Assembly: GCF_026151205.1 (NCBI RefSeq)
Contig: NC_087079.1
Location: 12,921,945 to 12,985,944, forward strand
Direction: 5' to 3'
Length of the DNA stretch: 64,000 bases
Source: Bolinopsis microptera
Lineage: Eukaryota; Ctenophora; Tentaculata; Lobata; Bolinopsidae
Shown here: piece after piece, positions 21,345 through 31,649 of the stretch
Layout: each line of letters starts with the position of its first letter
Position numbering within the stretch: position 1 is the stretch's first letter
The notes under the pieces: generated by a model
The model's input: only the letters and a program-made list of their open reading frames with translations
What the model was told of the DNA's origin: nothing
Database searches by the model: none
Program-made: the position numbers and the translations under genes

Positions 21345-24137
21345 GAGACAGTTGGTATCCTGGTGGTGGACAATGTTCTAGAAGCTATGCGTATAGGCAT
21401 GGAGATAAACCAGCCTCAGTACAACCAGAGGAGGATCTCTGAAGCGAAACTCCTGGGAGAACTGTATAACTATAGGATGATTGAGAGTAATATTATTTTC
21501 AATTCTCTTTATCTCGTTATCTCCTTCGGAGCTCTACCTGATGGTGGGTATTTTTGAAGTTTGCTTGCATTTTAAGTCTCATTAATCTATTCAATAAGAT
21601 GTAATTTTTATTTAGGTTTTTACCAAATTATTAAACTATTAAAATCGTGCGTAATATCTCAAACTTATTTTGATATGTAGTATTAATTCTTTTCATGCAA
21701 CAACGTCTTCATGTTTAAATGTATCCTGGGTTTGGACAGGATATTGCCCGTTTAAAATATTTCCATCGCGTTACACAATACTCAATAAATGTATTAGATT
21801 TGTAGTGTTGTAATTAGTTTTAAAATATGATTTTCTTATTATATTAGTACCCATCGTTAATTTAATCTTTTAAAGAATAACTGATCCTCTGAAACAATCT
21901 AGGAACGAACCCGATTGACCAGCCCGCTGACATGATAAGAACGAGAATAGTTATCACTATACTGGAGACTTGTGGGCAATATTTCGAGAAGGGGTCTCTT
22001 AAGAAGAAGTGTGATATCTTCTTACTCTTCTTCCAGGTGGAGCAGTCTTCTCAATTTATTATAACTAGCAGGAACCCGTATAACCCTAAAATAGTGTCAA
22101 GACTCAAGAGACTAAAATATTTATTACCTATTTAATTCGCGTTTTTGACACCACTTGGGGGTTCAAATTTTGGACTCTAAAACTCCTATTCCTTGGCCAA
22201 TTTTTTATTTTTTCATGCTGATTTGGAGGCCATTAAAGCATTTGACCCAGTCAAAAAAGTATCAGTTGTATATCTTTTACGGTTTTTGCGGAAAGTCGTG
22301 TTAAAGTTGATGCTGTGGTGTCAGTAAAATGGTACGGATAAACACATCCATATATATCGTCTCGCTTTATATATAGTAAGATGTACCTCACACTTGTCAT
22401 TTCTTTACTCTTGAGGCTTTCAGTTACTTTCAGTGTCACCATTTTTCAAGGTAAAAAATTGGTAGATTTGACGCTAGTAAAGCTTGTTATCCGCTCTGTG
22501 TCAATATATTATGTTCACTTCCAGTTTCTCCACTTTTCAAGGCTTAATATTAGTATCTGACGCTGGGAAAGTTTTTTCTTGTTCTCTGTTTAAACATTAT
22601 ACCCTCGCCAGAAATACCTGTTTACGAAAGTACAGCCACTCCCAATAGACGTGGAGTACAGCATACAGGATACTCTGGAAAGCATCCGACCTAACATTAC
22701 CATGTACCCTTCTGTCGCTGAGGTGGATCTGGCTATTGCTGAGATATCTCCGCAACTAAAGAACCTTCTAGGTACCTGGTGATCCTTGTTTAGTTATATT
22801 GTTCTTTCTTTTACATAAGCCGCTATCAAAGTGTAGATAAATCCACCGTATCTGGGTTTTGGGAGATTGAGGTAGATTTGTTTATTTATATTTTAATTAA
22901 ATGTCATTGTAAACCTCTCTAATTATTTACAGGAAGTCAAGAAGACGCAGAAGAAACAGAAGAGGACGAGGATACGGAGACTGAAGACCAGGGACCAGGA
23001 GAAGAGACACCCGATGAGAACGAGGAGGAGCTCCAACTCAACAAGAAACTTGAGGTAAGGAATTTGGCGTATCGTGATAATATCTGTTATACAAAGCACC
23101 TTAAACTTTCATAAGTTTAAACTTTAAATTTTAATTGTGGATTATTTAACAGTGTATAAAAAATACCTTAACGTGTATAAACGACTCACAAGCTTTTATA
23201 AATTTCGGGTTATCAAACCGAGCGGTACCTGCGCCTATTCACAACAGTTACCATTGCAGACAGTAAAGTGCGAGGAGGATGACGAGTTCATCGCAGAACT
23301 GGAGCGTACTATGACGTCAGAACTGACCGGGAGAAAGATGGACAGTACAGTTAACAAAGTAAACAGTAGTGACCTTGCCCTGCCTATGAATAGGGGCTTC
23401 AAAGGTTTGTCACAGTTACCATTCAAGATGTGCACAATATATCAGCACTTCACTTAAACTTTTCAACTTTAAAGTTTAACATCTTTCTTCTACTCCCATG
23501 ATCATGATTTGTCCGTGTAGACGTGTTGGCCAACTCGATTTGTCTAATTCCTACTATGTATAAAAAGTGATTGACAGTATCTAGGTCTAATTACTTCTTG
23601 CACGAGCTGTCAACTTAATGTATTCCTACAGGACACAAGATTGAGGGAAACTCCGTGCAGTTCAGTGTCATGATAAAGAAAGGTTCCAAACAACAATTCA
23701 AGAAGATGGATATTCCAGTGGAGTCTGACTTTGCAAGTAACCTGTTTGACAAGCAGAAAGCAGCGGTTAGGGAACGAGAGGAGATGAAAAGGCTGGTGTT
23801 GAGTCAGGAGATGAGACAAGAAGAAGAGGAGCTAATGGTGAGTTTCCGGACTATATTACTGTCTGTTTCTGAGGAGCTCCCTGACATTTTATGGAAAATA
23901 TTTTCTTGTTTTTTGGAAAGTCAAAGGTATCCCTGATTTTGATCAAACGTTCTAATGTCTCCAATGTAACCGATAACAATGTAGACTTGCTAATATCTCT
24001 AATCTCTATCTCAGGCTGAACAGTTGGATCAGCACAAGACTTCCGGTGTGACCTACCGAGCTGGGGAACGGAAACAAAAACCCAGGAAAGCTCCACAGCT
24101 TACGACAGACATGTTCAACTTCAGCAGTGCCAAATAA
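21345..24137 (+). CDS. UPF2: UPF2 (nonsense-mediated decay), C-terminal part only
   Basis: Seven exons join in frame: 21345-21543, 21903-22036, 22612-22771, 22933-23054, 23260-23404, 23632-23837 and 24015-24137 (stop TAA), together about 362 residues. The first exons match the end of the third MIF4G domain of UPF2, with VDNVLEAMRIGMEINQPQYN, RRISEAKLLGELYNYRM and TILETCGQYF. That domain binds UPF3 and SMG1. An acidic linker (DAEETEEDEDTETED) follows, then the UPF1-binding region with VMIKKGSKQQFKKMDIPVES. All junctions are GT-AG with consistent phase. The first two MIF4G domains are missing. The next sequence upstream is the oppositely oriented receptor array, and I see no candidate exons in 20830-21344. 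Either the 5' exons lie far upstream with the array nested in an intron, or this is a partial duplicate. Confidence 0.88.
22064..22382 (+). repeat. Dispersed repeat, copy 2, inside UPF2 intron
   Basis: Same orientation and borders as the copy at 5021-5342. It lies in the intron between the second and third UPF2 exons seen here and does not disturb either splice site. It is likely a short non-autonomous mobile element. Confidence 0.85.
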
Positions 24138-25290
24138 CTCCCACGTGCCGAGTAACTCCCACGTGATATTTCAGACGAATCTTGTGATAGTGATCTTTGG
24201 TCGCTGAGTCTAGAATTATGAATCGGAGAACAAGAAAGGGGGAATTGTTGCGCTGCGCTGATGAAATACTGGGCTTAGTACTGGTAAGACGAAACTGATA
24301 AATGTTCTTGGTTGAAAGTCCGAAGTGAGGCTTCAGGAATGATAGAAAATATTTATAACATAAACAATAATTTATTCTATTTTTAATATGTTCAATTAGC
24401 GGACATCTATCGAATTTTAATCTCCTTACATTGATTGAATAGTGCTTTAGGGTAAAATGTTACATGTTAGATCCTGGTCAACGAACGGACAGAGGACTTT
24501 CATATTACGTCTTGAATTGTGTCTTAAAATCCTTGCGTCTTTCCTCTTTTTCTTTTCGACTTTTAATTAGATTCAAATAATTCGAGTAGCTTAAATCACT
24601 GTTGGGACAGTCTACAAATTCTTATACGAGTTAAATTTGTCGTATGTCAGATGGATCTGTGATAATATGTCAAGATGGTAAATGTAACCTAATAACATTA
24701 CTTACATTTTATTTTCAAAACGACTAAATTGTGTTTCATTGTAAAATATATTATTATTTAAGTGGTTTAGATCGTCCGGTTACTTTTGTTAACGTGCTAA
24801 TCTACTGCATGTTATTCCCGACTGGAATTAATCTATCCAGAGCCCTTGCGTTTGCAGAGGCGCGAAAGCACATGGTTAGGTGAAGACTGGAATATCTATG
24901 AAATTGACTAAATGTGAGGAGCGCCTTGGAAAATTCTACCGATAGTTCGACCGGTACATCAGTCGTTAGTACATTTTTCAACATGCTCTCCACTGTGCAC
25001 TATCAAAATTGCGCGCACAACTAGAATTAGATTATATTAGCTATTTCAAATTATTATATAGAAACCGGAAAGCATGCTTCTAACTAGTCTTGTCCACGTC
25101 CGAATTTTAAAATAACTTAACCCTAATGTAACCTATAATTAGCCACTGGGACATGATGGGCTCATTGTAGTGTTTCCCTGAAACCACATTAAATTTGATA
25201 ATGATACGCATAAAACAGCTCTATTAAATGTATAACCAATAACTAGCTACAAACTATAATGTATGACTTTACTTACTCGATTGTGCACAG
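24138..25290. other. UPF2 3' flank, nothing else recognised
   Basis: Likely holds the UPF2 3' UTR. Only short frames with no recognisable motif are present. Confidence 0.4.
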
Positions 25291-25296
25291 TGCACT

Positions 25297-25516
25297 TACT
25301 GTCACCAAGATGCAGTTAGCCCTAACGTAGAGTTAGGCCTAACTTAGGCACTGGGGGTCTATTTAACATGTACTAGTCTACTTGTCATACGTTGTATGAC
25401 CCGCCTGTATCGTCAGGACGATAAAGTGAAACGACCGTGGGGGTCGCAACGTGATACAATAGTCTACAAAGTTAGGCCTAACTCTGCGTTAGGGCTAACT
25501 GCATCTTGGTGACAGT
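25297..25516. mobile_element. MITE-like inverted-repeat element
   Basis: Arms of about 45 bp face each other. The left arm (TACTGTCACCAAGATGCAGT, then TAGCCCTAACGTAGAGTTAG) is mirrored by AGTTAGGCCTAACTCTGCGT...GCATCTTGGTGACAGTA on the right, with one or two mismatches. The unpaired centre is about 120 bp. No coding capacity. Target duplication is unclear. Confidence 0.7.
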
Positions 25517-25630
25517 AATGACTTAATTGACGTGTGACGTGTCTCGACCAAAATTGAACCGGGAATTTTACGCTTTATATTTATTTAATTGTGCTTTTTA
25601 TGGATAAATAAAACAGAATTTGATATACGT

Positions 25631-26118
25631 AGGGGGTGCACCATAAAAATAAACTTGCTCGGATTTTAAAAATTTTTGTACCATTGTTTTCTAGAGACTG
25701 TGAGAATTTTCACAATACCAAATTTGTTATACCTTTTTGGAAAGATCAGTGAGTTTCGCTTAGGTGCCATATTTGATGGTGCGCGACTTTTGGAGCAAAA
25801 TTAGCTGTAAAAGTCGCCTAATTTGACCTAATTTGACCAAATTCGTTGATTTTTGTCGTATTATTTGGATATATTAGGGGGTGCACCATAAAAATAAACT
25901 TGCTCGGATTTTAAAAATTTTTGTACCATTGTTTTCTAGAGACTGTGAGAATTTTCACAATACCAAATTTGTCGTACCTTTTTGAAAAGATCAGTGAGTT
26001 TCGCCTAGGTGCCATATTTGATGGTGCGCGGCTTTTGGAGCAAAATTTGCTACAAAAGTCGCGTAATTTGACCAAATTTGACCAAATTCGTTGATTTTTG
26101 TCGTATTATTTGGATATA
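25631..26118. repeat. 245-bp tandem duplication
   Basis: AGGGGGTGCACCATAAAAAT at 25631 recurs as TAGGGGGTGCACCATAAAAA from about 25875. The two following segments (including TTGCTCGGATTTTAAAAATT and TTGTACCATTGTTTTCTAGA) are near identical. No gene in it. Confidence 0.88.
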
Positions 26119-26828
26119 TCTTCAGTTCCTTGAATGAGATCATTCTGAAAATTGGCGACGACCTTCCAATAGGGCTTTCACAACTGTCCAAAAAATTTGG
26201 TGGATATCGGAGTTGATATAGTGATCAAAATGGGGCAAAATACGCTGCTTTTAGCTGTAACATAATGTCTGATGGTTGGATATGCTTTAAACTTTTCGGA
26301 CACCTTCCTTGTAAGTCTATGAGTAAGCTTTCCAATTTTTGTTGCAATCGGAGGTCGGGAAGGATACTTAATATCTATTTGTGTGAAGAAAATTGTGCTG
26401 GCCGAAATTAGCGCTAAAAAACCATCCTACAGTCGGCACGCGCGGCTCACTGTCAATGGCGCACTACCTAGATATATCTTCAGTTCCTTGAATGATATCA
26501 TTCTGAAAATTGGCGACGAACTTCCAATAGGGCTTTTACAACTGTCCGAAAAATTTGGTGGATATCGGAGTTGATATAGTTATCAAAATGGGGCAAAATA
26601 CGCTGCTTTTAGCTGTAACATAATGTCTGATGGTTGGATATGCTTTAAACTTTTCGGACACCTTCCTTGTAAGTCTATGAGTAAGCTTACCAATTTTTAT
26701 TGCAATCGGAGGTCGGGAAGGATACTTAATATTTATTTGTTTGAAGAAAATTGTGCTGGCCGAAATTAGCGCTAAAAAACCATCCTACAGTCGGCACGCG
26801 CGGCTCACTGTCGATGGTGCACTACCTA
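26113..26828. repeat. 358-bp tandem duplication
   Basis: GATATATCTTCAGTTCCTTG at 26113 recurs at 26471, followed in both copies by near-identical sequence. That sequence includes TTGGCGACGA, TGGTGGATATCGGAGTTGAT and AGTCGGCACGCGCGGCTCAC. The array abuts the 245-bp duplication directly, so four repeat units of two kinds sit head to tail. Confidence 0.88.
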
Positions 26829-26869
26829 ATATACGTTGCATGCCACTTTTCGCGCGCGCCGCCGAAGGC

Positions 26870-28235
26870 TTAACGGAGAAATAAAAGAGTAACGTGGTAA
26901 CTCTTACTTCGTATTGTAGATCTAGATTGTAGATTATGCTAGTTAAGGAGTTAGCTAATTAAAGTGATTCACTCCCGGCGCGAGAACAAAGCGCCAGGAA
27001 AATAAGACAATTTTTCGCGCGAACTTGTAAATTTACTTACTGCTTACGCCGCGCAGAGATGTGCCTTCATGGTGTATCCATAATATCTCTGATATTTGGA
27101 TACGAAACATGTATCAGAACAGAATGCAGAAGCGTTTTTAAGCTTTTTATTCTCTTTCAATAGGAATTAATATAAGTTTGTCCATTTTTAATGCAGAGTG
27201 CAGACTAAAATTAACATTAGTAGAGGCTCTTACGGGCAAAAAGACGTGTTTTCTGCTACGAGTTAAGAGACTTAACTGCTAATTGGACACAATAGTATGA
27301 TGTCTAAGAATCGATAATATGTTAAGAAGTATAAATTTGGCCTTATTAGTCACGTGCTATACCAATGCGCGTTTCAAACTTTGACAGTCTATTACTCTAA
27401 GGCAAATAAAGTAATTATATTCATATTTTGTCAGCAATAAGATTACATTGTTTTCTATTTGGTGTGAAAATATGAGCTAGAACGGACATAATCTCGCTGA
27501 GTTATAGCTGTTTGAAATTTATGATGAACGCGCGGATGCCAATTGATAACAACTAAATGCTTTTGCGCCTAGTGCGCGTCGAAAATTTGGCAAAAACGCT
27601 TGCGGAGTGACAATATTCAAACTTCGATAAAGTATATGAAGTGGGTACTTCTCGGAAAGGAAAAATTTAGGCAAACACAATGTGACTATTTTTGAGTTGA
27701 TTTAATACAACTGCAAAAAATTATTCAAACTTCAAGCAAAAAAGTCAAAATTTTTACCACTTTTTTGGATTTTTACCCCCAAAAAAATAGAGGGATTTTT
27801 CAAATTTTTAAACCATCTTGTGCGGCTGTGTTTTAGCTATCTCTATGCAAGTTTTGCCGACATGCCAACAAAATTAACTTGTTCAAAATATCAAAAAACA
27901 TGGTTTTTTGGCCTATTTTTTGCCCAAAAATCGGGTTTTCGCGATTTTACCCCCAAAAAGTCAGTCCAATCATCTTAAAATCACTTTTAATCGATTCTAC
28001 GGTCAAAAATACGTCTAGTAAGGTGTATCTGGGGTCCCTAGCGTATCAAGCAGACAATGCCCGTAAGAGCTTCTAACTACATTGCGCACGCTGCTTCGTA
28101 GAACTTGCCTCGGATTATTATTTGGAGAAGTTAAGCGCAATTTAATAGACGAGTATAAAACCCGCGTCGCAACTTCTTTGAAACTTAATAAATCGATAGC
28201 TAGGGTGCCACTATTCTTATAATGAGCTCATATGT
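26870..28235. other. Intergenic, nothing recognised
   Basis: No coding frame of note. The part at 27640-28030 is rich in A/T homopolymer runs and TTTTACCCCCAAAAA-type segments and reads like decayed repeat. Confidence 0.4.
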
Positions 28236-28237
28236 CT

Positions 28238-28370
28238 TAATTGACGATGTCAATTCGTCGCAGGTCAGCGAAGCTAAAGCCAAGTAGCGCATCCTGCCGA
28301 TCTAGCAAGGTTGCGAGAAGCATAATTGAGTGCGCGGCGCGGCCCAGTAACACATCGCGCTACAAGCCCA
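28238..28370 (+). repeat. Dispersed GC-rich repeat, copy 1
   Basis: GATGTCAATTCGTCGCAGGT...GGTTGCGAGAAG...TGCGCGGCGCGGCCCAGTA...ACATCGCGCTACAA recurs in the same orientation at 51788-51885 with substitutions and small indels. Class unknown. Confidence 0.7.
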
Positions 28371-28994
28371 TTAGTATTACTTTGATTTTCTAACCCTATT
28401 ATAAATCCTAACCTTGTATCATATCATGTCGTGACTTACTGGGCCGTGCTCAGCCTGTCATTCCGCCTAATCTCTATGTTAATGATCATAATAGCCTGGG
28501 GTCCCCAGGTAAGTCGTGACATGACCCCAATTGCAATTGTGGTTCAATAATCATTTATTGGTATCGGAGAGAAAGCCCCAAAACAGTCGCGCACTCGTGC
28601 GCGGCGGGTCTACAACGGACGTTTGACAAACGTTTCCCTTGTTGCGATGGTTTCTTTTTACATTTTTTGATAGTGTCAGATCTTTCTATGACCACAAGCT
28701 CATTACTTCTTCCGGCCCTGGTTTAAAACATGGCTGTCTTATCGTCTATTGTGGAATCATTTATGATTTCGTCCATCGTTAATGGACTAGCCCGGTGCGC
28801 GCTACTTCGAAGGAATCCAGACAAGCAACGAACATCCGTGTCAAGTATAATTTTAATGATTCAGTAAATCTTTCAGTACACTCTAACGTAACTAATAAAA
28901 TAAAATTTTGACACTATTCAACATTTTATTAAGTTTTTGAGTAGTTTTTTTTTAAATTAGGTTTTCGAGTACACAGTATACAGTTAAAACACTA

Positions 28995-31370
28995 AGGATA
29001 CAAGGATACAAGGATACAAGGATACAAAAGTGATAATTATTTTATTGAGTTCACAATAGTTATAATTCTGAAATAATTTAAGTTACACACTTCTAATCAT
29101 TTACAAATGTGTAGGGATAAAATAGAAATGTTATAATATAATGCTATTTTCTTTAAGTAAATCAAATTTGTATGGTTCATGAGTTTATTTTGAGTTCCTA
29201 GAGCATTATGCACTTGCCAGTATTTGAGTGGAAATCTGGGCTCTTATAATAGGCTGTATATTGTTCGTTCACAGAGAGAATTGAATGGATTGCTCTTGCT
29301 GTGGCAGTAAATTTGGTAGGATCTAGATTTTTGTTGGAGAGCAGACCGGCTAGGTCAGTGATGTTTTGGGGATAAAAGTTGAATTTTTCCCTAACTGAGG
29401 AGTAAAGCAAACAGTCAATTAATACATGGCTTTCGTCCTCGATAGGTTTGAGCCCTTTACTGAAAAAGCAGTAAGTGCACCAACGTTCTTCTCTTGGTAC
29501 AAGAGGGGTTTCGTATCTGCCCCTTTCAACGTAGAGGTTGTGGCAGCTGATACGAAACCTTGTCAAGCTTTTTCGAAAATCAGGTACTTTGATTATTCGT
29601 AGGTATGCCTCTGGTTCAAAATCATGTTTAATTAAGTTATAGAATTCTAGTTTTGGTGAGGAGGCCTTGGCAGATTTCCAGGTATTCACGAATTCTTCCC
29701 TCATATTATGACTGATTTGGGTGGAGAGCTTAGATTTTGATGAAGATGAGTGGGGGAAGTTGTATTTGGTGAGAAGCTTTGAGATGTTGGTATACCAAGG
29801 AAGGCCCAGCATGATCTGCTCGTGAAATGCAGCACAAAGTAGTTCATTTTCGGTGCTTTCAAGGCGACTATAGTAATCTATTGCAAGTTTGCAGGCTTCA
29901 AAGAATAGGGGGTGGCGCCCACTTTCGCCCCAGCAACCTATATTTGATGCTTTTGAATGGACGGACAAAGACCACTTGATAAATTTTAGGTGGAATTTCT
30001 CATAGTGGTCCTGTGCAATGTACTTCAGGGTATGCTGGGGGCTGGCTTTGTCATCTATTTTTGAAAGGTATCTCATTGTTTTAGAGTGGGGGCATAAGAC
30101 TTGACAGCCATAAAGCAGGATTGGTTTGATTAAGGAATCAAATAGAATATTAAGGGCACGGTGAGAGAGGGCATCTTTAACTATATTGCCTTTAAGGCCA
30201 TATAGAGCACGGAGAGCTTTGGCCCTCAGCTCAGTATTTGCTGCCGTAAAGGATCCATTTCTGTGGAATATTATGCCAAGATAGCAGTACTTTTCGGTGT
30301 GCTGGATGGGCTGACCTCCCAATGTAAATGTTTCATGGGACTGCTTCTTTTTGGGAGGGCTGAATATGACAATCTTAGTTTTCTTTATATTTACTTCAAG
30401 GCCCATGGAGTTACAGAAGTCAGATAGAATGTTGATATTGACTTGCAAGGCCTTGGGACTTAGAGCAAGAAGGACAAGATCGTCAGCCCAGAGCAGATGT
30501 GATATTAGAACGTCAGCAAGAACTGGATAATCACCAACAGATTTCAGAAGAGATGACAAGTTATTAATATAGATTTTAAAAAGGTCTGGTGATAGGGGGT
30601 GTCCTTGCTCCGTTCCTTTGCCAATATCAATTTTAGGGGACAAGAGTTTGGAGATTTTTATATGAGCAATTGAGTTTTTGTACATATCACTTAAGCAGTT
30701 AAAGAAGTTACCGGTAATTCCAAGGCATGTTATTTTGTGCAGAAGAAGGTCCCTACATACAGTGTCAAAGGCCTTTCTTAGATCAACAAAGCATGCATAG
30801 AGACGAGCTTTTTTAACTTTAGTGTATTTATCAATGACTGTCTTTAGGGTGAAAACGTGATCATTAGTTTGAGCACCCTTCGAGAAACCGAGCTGTTCTT
30901 TTGGATCAGGACAGTAGAGCTTTTTGAAGTATAACAGACGTTCAAGTAAAATGCTAGAGAACAGCTTACCCATACAACTGCCAACTGCTATTGCTCTGTA
31001 ATTGTCTGGGCTGAAGGGGTTGCCTGATTTGTAGATAGGAGTGATAATACTGGTATGCCATGGATAGTAACCTGAGACCAGAGAGTGGTTGAACGTTTTG
31101 AGGATGTCTTGGAGACAAAGCGGAGTTAGGCTCTGAAGCATTTCGTTTGAGATCAAGTCATTTGAGCAACTTTTACCCTTTTTGAGCTTTTTGATTGCAG
31201 AAGTTAGTTCGGGTTCAGATATGAGCTTGTTTAGGATATCCAGATCTGGTGGTTCAGGGTAATGATTGTGATTGTGGTGAGTGGGATCGGGCTCCTGGTC
31301 TGGTTTCTTATAGAGGGATGCAAAGAAATCATGAAAGCTAGCTAGATCGAATTTGTCTAGTAGGGGGCTT
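28995..31370 (-). mobile_element. 5'-truncated non-LTR retrotransposon (LINE)
   Basis: The minus-strand frame is open from the truncation point at about 31367 to the stop at 29198. It encodes the end of the linker and the reverse transcriptase, including LTSAIKKLKKGKSCSNDLIS, ITPIYKSGNPFSPDNYRAIA, FVDLRKAFDTVC, GTEQGHPLSPDLF and the catalytic WADDLVLLAL. A C-terminal domain follows with a WCTYC...H...C zinc-knuckle-like pattern. The endonuclease domain is absent. The 3' UTR ends in four to five tandem copies of an 8-bp unit (on the plus strand ACAAGGAT, near 28998-29030), the microsatellite tail typical of several LINE clades. The truncation and tail are what target-primed reverse transcription leaves. 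Clade not assigned. Confidence 0.9.
29198..31367 (-). pseudogene. LINE reverse transcriptase, intact 3' part of ORF2
   Basis: About 720 codons without a stop, starting at the 5' truncation point rather than at a genuine start codon. The fingers, palm (AFDTV and WADD) and thumb regions and the C-terminal cysteine/histidine region are all present. Lack of internal stops suggests a fairly recent insertion. Without an endonuclease and promoter it should not mobilise itself. Confidence 0.85.
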
Positions 31371-31640
31371 TATGAGGCTATCAACATTTCAAACCGTGCA
31401 ACGAGTCTCACGGTTATTCTCCTAAATAAATCAAATACCTTTTTGTTTAATGCAGCCAAGCTTTGGAACGCTGTTCATAAAAAAATTTTAACTTCAAGCA
31501 ATTGCTTAGAAACTTCCATTAGCTTGATAAAACTGAGAACAAAAGCACTATTAATATAAGCACAGGCAGCTGACTTAAAAGATACTTGGACTCCAAACAA
31601 TTTTAAATTGCAGTAATCAAGTCTAATTGCAGCGGCACAC
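31371..31640 (+). pseudogene. 3' scrap of a second LINE ORF2
   Basis: A plus-strand frame encodes NTFLFNAAKLWNAVHKKI and ends shortly after at 31559. The pattern F..AAKLWN.....I...S...F...L+..L is the usual C-terminus of jockey/CR1-like ORF2 proteins. It directly abuts the 5' truncation point of the LINE on the other strand. So the truncated LINE either inserted into this older scrap or was joined to it by twin priming or rearrangement. Confidence 0.6.
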
Positions 31641-31649
31641 ACTTACTAT

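Noticed and set aside
24802-24993. 63-codon minus-strand frame downstream of UPF2
   Set aside because: No recognisable motif, no splice context that extends it, and AT-rich low-complexity surroundings.
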